NCBI GenBank assembly: GCA_025677815.1
Contig: JAIXMP010000046.1
Location: forward strand, 1 to 64,000
DNA from: Phascolomyces articulosus
Lineage: Eukaryota > Mucoromycota > Mucoromycetes > Mucorales > Lichtheimiaceae
DNA length: 64,000 nucleotides
Direction: 5' to 3'
A program made the position numbers and the translations under genes. This document shows positions 59,569-64,000 of the stretch, piece after piece; position 1 is the stretch's first letter, and every line of letters begins with the position of its first letter. Under the pieces are notes generated by a model that was not told the origin of the DNA, did not search any database, and was given only the letters and a program-made list of their open reading frames with translations.

Positions 59569-61317
59569 TGAGAGAGAGAGAGAGACTGTCTCCAAGAGTA
59601 TACAGGTTTTCATATTTATTTTTACTATAGTTATTTTGAAAGCCCTCATCCCAGATGGGTGTTTATTGATAAACATGCATTTCTTATGCAATTTTATTAT
59701 CAATACCCCCGACCTCTTGATGAGCACCTATTTTATGCATTATGTGCCGTAGGATGTCAATTTGTACCATCACGGACACAGCAAGAGGTTGAAATTGCAA
59801 AATATTTACGAGATATAGCCATGGCACACGCAAAGAGTTTGGCGTTGAGCAGTCTTGTATTACCACCATTCAAACATTAATTTTAATGTCCATCCTAGCT
59901 CCTGTAGCGTCCTCATCAGCAATCACTCTTCTCCTTGATGATAATAAGGGTGGCGAGAGTAATGGTTATGATACCAGGGAAAATGTGTTGCTTCGTTCAT
60001 CGATGTCATCATTCTCAACAAACTGGTGAGGCATTCTCCATATTTTACTTTTTAACCATAATGACAATGGATTTTGCTAAATAACTAACTATCTTTAATA
60101 TAATATACCATGAATATACAGGCTAATGCTTGGTGCTGCGGTTCGAATGGTACGATATATACTTTTATTTTGTTACTTGGTTAATGTATTATTTATTTAT
60201 TTATTTCCATTTTTATGCCACGTAGTGTCAAGATTTAGATCTTCATCGCGAATCACCACAATCCAATTTATCAGAAAGCGAAATTGAGTTAAGACGACGC
60301 GTCGCCTATTCAGTCTACTCTTTGGATAGAATTGCAGCAGCAGCATCTGGCAAACCAATCATGATGAAAGATGAAAATTTTCATGTACAACTTCCAACTG
60401 CATATGAAATAGAAACACTCACAACAACTGTTGATATTGATTACGAGCATACCCGTCCAAGTTTACTAGTAGAAGCAGAAGCAAATATACGTGATAAGAA
60501 ACCGATTTATACAACATTTTTAAGAATTATTCCATTATCGAAAACAATGGGTCAAGTTTTGACATCATTATATCAAGACATACCAAGAGATATCGATGGA
60601 CCATCTCCGTTATCGTATATTGTTGGTAACTTGGATAATGCGCTCATAAAATGGCAATCAAAAACTGAAGAAGAAAATTGTTTTGCAAATGATACAGGTA
60701 AAGAATAAATAATGAAAATGAAGGAATGGAGGGGAACATAGATCATATTTTGTTTTTCCATTTTACTTATTAGGATAAAATATATAGGCATTCTTTCAGC
60801 TGTCTATAATTCTGCAGTGTTACTACTTTACCGACCATTGATCGATTCTTGCTCCACAATAACAATCGATACTGCCGATACTAATGAGCAACAACAACAA
60901 AAGCAAAACCAAGATGTGGATCAATTACAACGATTTTGTACCACTGTAGCCGTCAGTGTGATAGACTGGTTGGATGCGACTCATGTTGCCGGTCTTCCAT
61001 GTTTAATGGACTAGTAAGTAGCGTGTTTTTATGTACTCAACATACACGAAAAAAAAAAAGAATTCTCTGCTTATACTAGTATTATTATATGTAGTATGGT
61101 TGGACAAGCTGCTAGTGTATTCGTACAGAACTGTAGTAGTACAGACAAAGCAATTCGAATCCAAGCACAAAAATATCTAACGCGATGCGCAAGTCTATAT
61201 CAACGAGATAATGTGGTGAATCAATGTCAGAATGCCGCAATTCTTAATCAACTTGTTGCGCAGGAGAAGAGCAACAACAATATGGATAACCTCAACAGCT
61301 CTGATGAAAATAATTAA
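58809..61317 (+). pseudogene. Zn2Cys6 transcription factor with a 1-nt frameshift
   Basis: Fungal-specific regulator. Exons: 58809-59193, 59274-59496, 59631-60025, 60122-60149, 60226-60697, 60788-61013 and 61095-61317. The binuclear cluster is CDTCRKRKVRC...CAECKKHGIDC (C-x2-C-x6-C-x7-C-x2-C-x6-C), followed by a basic linker and a short coiled coil (SLESRLGVIERLLEK). The Fungal_trans domain begins HPRWVFIDKHAFLMQF and includes GAAVRMCQDLDLHRE and RRVAYSVYSLDRIAAAASGK. In exon 3 the frame runs into a stop at 59878, while the downstream sequence is clearly coding in another frame from EFGVEQSCITTIQTLILMS onward. The shift lies at AAA 59832-59834 and one extra A would restore it. It may be a real null allele or a sequencing/assembly error. 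Confidence 0.8.
59530..59586 (+). repeat. GA-rich microsatellite in an intron
   Basis: GAAA/GA repeat tract (with one GT) inside the second intron (59497-59630) of the Zn2Cys6 gene. It is long relative to the intron and likely length-variable. Confidence 0.7.
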
Positions 61318-63727
61318 TGGAAACAACATCCCCTTGACAACCAAATAACTTTTAACCATACCTATATTTGTAGAAAAAAAAAGAGTAACTTGACCTGATG
61401 AAGATTATACAAGTAGATTCCAAATTTTGAATTTATCATATGCATGACCAGCAACAACCGCAGTAAGCAATACTTAAAATAATCCAATTTAACTGGTTTA
61501 TCAACTTGATCCAAATATATTGTGAGAAAGAAGTATATACAATCCCTATCGTAATCATATTATATGAGGATAACTGAGAACATAAATCAATAATAAATCC
61601 GCCTCGACAATGATGACTATTCCATTATGCTAATGTTATATACGAAGGTGGGGGGGATACGTGATCTCGTATTTTTGCGATCAGTTAATTGATTGCTAAA
61701 CAACAACGCGGTCTAAATGGAACAAGAATTGTTGTGAGTGGAAGCGTTTATTAGAATGTACATAGGTGGAAGGCAAGAAATGGCTGTCATAATTAATTTC
61801 ACCTACATTATGCCCACTCTTAATTATCTATGAGGCCATAACCACCTACTTTTATTTTTATGATAATAATAAAGAATGTTCCATTCGTTCTACTACTTTT
61901 ATGTTGCTCATAATAATTGTATTTTTTTCCCAAAAAGTGGGTACGTTGATCAAAAGATTACGGATAATTGAAAGAGGAGGAGGTTGTAAACATTTGGGGA
62001 CGAGAAAAAAGTACGTATATCACCGACTTTTTTTTATGTGGATATATTCGTAATATAAATCAACATTATACCTTTATGTGTCTTTTACTATCGTCTAGTT
62101 ATATCATCAGTGAGGTTCAAACCTTCCTATCATAAATAACACCCTTTTTGTTTTTTTTATTACGCAATTCATTTTCTATGCATTTTATAGCATAAAATAT
62201 GTATATACTCCTGGTACTTCAATGTCGATTTATTAACTATCTATATAAAAGAATGGTCATGGTAATTAGAGGCATGCAGATGTACAACAAAAAAAAGTTG
62301 AGGTCACCTTGTTCTGCGTTCTTACCTGACCAAACACAAATTCAATGTACATATTCAGTTTCCCGGAGTCTATGTTAAATTAACATCTCTGAAATAAATA
62401 GTTTATTCAAAAAGAAGAAAAAAGATGACCATCAAGAAATATTCATAACTTACATTTCTTTGATATAGTTATAAAAGAGAACAGTTGTTCGATGTAATAA
62501 ATCACCAAGTTTTTCTTTTATTTAAATGTTTTTGTTTAAATGAATCTGACATGAACAATAACTTTTACGATGGACGATTCAAAAAGGAATATTAAACGAA
62601 TCAAAACGTCCCAAAATCGAACAACAGATCGATTAATATTCTACTTATTTTATTTTCAAAACCCATGGTTCCTTTTTTTGATTGACGTATTACTGCTGCG
62701 CAGATCAATTTTCAGAAATACTCATCATCATAAAAAAGAAACTAGTCATAAAGTCAATAGAGGGATTGTCATTAAGTTATCAAGTCTTTATAATAATAAT
62801 AATAAATATAAAGAGATATCCCTCTTTTCAGATGAGAGGACTCTATTGCAACTTTTCAGGAACCTTTTTTATTTATTTATTTAAAGAGTTAACACAAATC
62901 GCGTACAGAAACTACTGGACCATCCTGATTTAACCGAGAGGGTGTCTGAAGAAAATAAGAAGAAGAAAAAAACAGTGGAATATCTGATCTAAAGAGAACA
63001 ATATACTATGTAGGAGAGCAGAGTAATTGGAGGCAACGGCTGTGTCGATCCTATAGTTTTATTCTGGCTTTATTAAAAAAAAGTATGTCAAGAGAAAAAC
63101 GATAATCGACCTATTGAAATCCCATTTTTATGACTTGATTTACTCATTTCATGACAAGGGTTGGCCCCTCCAACAAGGGTTGCATCCCTGCAAAGTATAG
63201 GTCCGTGTACCAAGTTGGAGGAAAATAAAGGGAAGTGTAATTTCTGCCGTTTGTTTTATGAAAATTTGTGTTAAAGGAAAAAGAAAGAGCCTGTAAGAAA
63301 AAAAAATGGGACAGGCTTTTATACCTTTTGAAAATTACAACTATGCATATAGGGCAAGGTAAAAATCCTGTTATAGGGACAAAATGACGATGTCATTTGT
63401 TCTATTCCAAGAGTTATACATGTAAGAAAGTCATATTTTTTTTATCATTTCATTTATACATACCTCTTTCTACAATGAATATTTTTTCCTCATACCGTAT
63501 ATCCAAAAATCCGTTTGATTTTATTACCTCATCATCATATAATACACACATAATATAAAATCAAAAAACACACACAATAAATAAATAGTATATAATTTAA
63601 ATGATCTGTTGGTAAGGAAGCTAGTATATATTTTATGATTTGATATAACTATTACGGTATACTATATATGATTATATTATTGGCATAATAATGACGAAAA
63701 AAAAAAAAAGGTCATTGTATATAAAAA
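61318..63727. other. Long intergenic region, no convincing gene
   Basis: AT-rich, 2.4 kb. A 104-codon frame at 62570-62884 (basic N-terminus, then hydrophobic) has no recognisable family and no supporting splice context. A compact structured segment at 63167-63221 is listed separately. The 3' end of P450 copy C follows. Confidence 0.5.
63167..63221 (+). other. Compact inverted-repeat segment (three-way-junction shape)
   Basis: An 8-bp perfect stem CCTCCAAC (63167-63174) / GTTGGAGG (63214-63221) encloses two small hairpins, GGG-ttgcat-CCC (63177-63188) and GGT-ccgtgt-ACC (63200-63211). More GC-rich than its surroundings. It lacks hammerhead core sequences (CTGATGA, GAAA) and is too short for a tRNA. 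Transcription is unknown. Confidence 0.3.
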
Positions 63728-63910
63728 CTATTCCTTGTTTCGAGGTACGAATCGAATCTGGAAAGGTGAGGGACTAGCAACGATAGGTCCTGATAAAGGA
63801 GGAACAGTCTTTAACGATTCTGGAATTTCATTCCCATTTTTATCCAATGCTGGTACAATGTCACATCTGTGGAGAATTCTCACCCAAATATTAAACATTT
63901 GTACTTCGGC
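63728..63910 (-). CDS. Cytochrome P450 (copy C), 3' terminal exon only
   Basis: Last exon of a P450 whose remainder lies beyond the window. After an acceptor at GATAG it reads AEVQMFNIWVRILHRCDIVP, then ALDKNGNEIPESLKTVPP and SPFQIRFVPRNKE, with stop TAG at 63728-63730. It aligns without gaps to the last exon of copy B (AEDQMFNVWVQTLYKCDIKP ... PFEIRFVPRNKT), so B and C are close tandem paralogues on the same strand, flanking the Zn2Cys6 gene. Frame and splice site are intact; whether the whole gene is functional cannot be seen. Confidence 0.9.
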   Translation of the reverse strand, partial: AEVQMFNIWVRILHRCDIVPALDKNGNEIPESLKTVPPLSGPIVASPSPFQIRFVPRNKE

Positions 63911-64000
63911 CTATCATTATCAACAACAACAAAAAAAGATACATTTAGATGCTGTTTGAAATTGGTTTATATAAATATATATGCTCTTCTTCATAAAAAT

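Noticed and set aside
62570..62884. 104-codon ORF in the last intergenic region
   Set aside because: Basic/hydrophobic AT-driven composition and no family; not supported beyond being open.
63167..63221. Possible tRNA or hammerhead ribozyme
   Set aside because: Too short and lacking T-arm features for a tRNA; the hammerhead core sequences are absent.

Overview
This 64 kb window is nuclear DNA of an early-diverging filamentous fungus, most likely Mucoromycota (Mucorales-like). The grounds are short GT-AG introns (about 50-100 bp), very AT-rich intergenic DNA, and family content typical of that group: Mucorales-type P450s, Sulfotransfer_4-like genes, a HET-like remnant and a Tup1 corepressor. 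I did not identify the species. No tRNA, rRNA or CRISPR array was found.

Layout. 1-6.7 kb is a mobile-element and decay zone: two 435-bp solo LTRs of one family in opposite orientation, each with its own 5-bp target duplication, plus two glutamine-rich genes full of stop codons. 6.7-20.3 kb is a housekeeping block: a TFIIIC WD40 subunit (Sfc6/GTF3C2-like, minus), mitochondrial RNA polymerase, ribosomal protein eL33 and 4-hydroxyphenylpyruvate dioxygenase. 20.3-25.9 kb is a gene graveyard with a recognisable sulfatase remnant. 25.9-28.9 kb holds TUP1. 29-42 kb mixes intact genes (a P450, a DUF98/chorismate-lyase-like gene, lumazine synthase) with remnants of an MFS transporter, a HET-like gene, two sulfotransferases and a 2-oxoglutarate dioxygenase. 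42.6-55.6 kb is dense and conserved: a coiled-coil protein, an EED/LRWD1-like WD40 protein, CFIm25 (NUDT21), COX subunit VIa, complex I subunit NDUFB7 and a large DUF3684/sacsin-like GHKL ATPase. 56-64 kb is a P450 neighbourhood: one complete P450 and the 3' end of a close paralogue flank a Zn2Cys6 transcription factor that is divergent from the first P450 and carries an apparent 1-nt frameshift.

Most notable observation: base-by-base comparison of the two solo LTRs gives 13 differences in 435 bp. All are transitions, there are no indels, and 10 are of the CpA-to-TpA / TpG-to-TpA type. This is the signature of repeat-induced point mutation (RIP), which is classically described in Ascomycota. 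The neighbouring glutamine-rich genes carry at least 15 in-frame TAA/TAG codons in CAA/CAG-rich stretches, consistent with the same CpA-to-TpA process. Within this window the decay is confined to repeats and to accessory genes; the housekeeping genes read cleanly.

Functional links: COX6A and NDUFB7 (respiratory complexes IV and I) share a 229-bp divergent promoter; NUDT21 and the EED/LRWD1-like gene share a 202-bp divergent promoter containing a TGACGT site; the Zn2Cys6 factor and a P450 share a 243-bp promoter.
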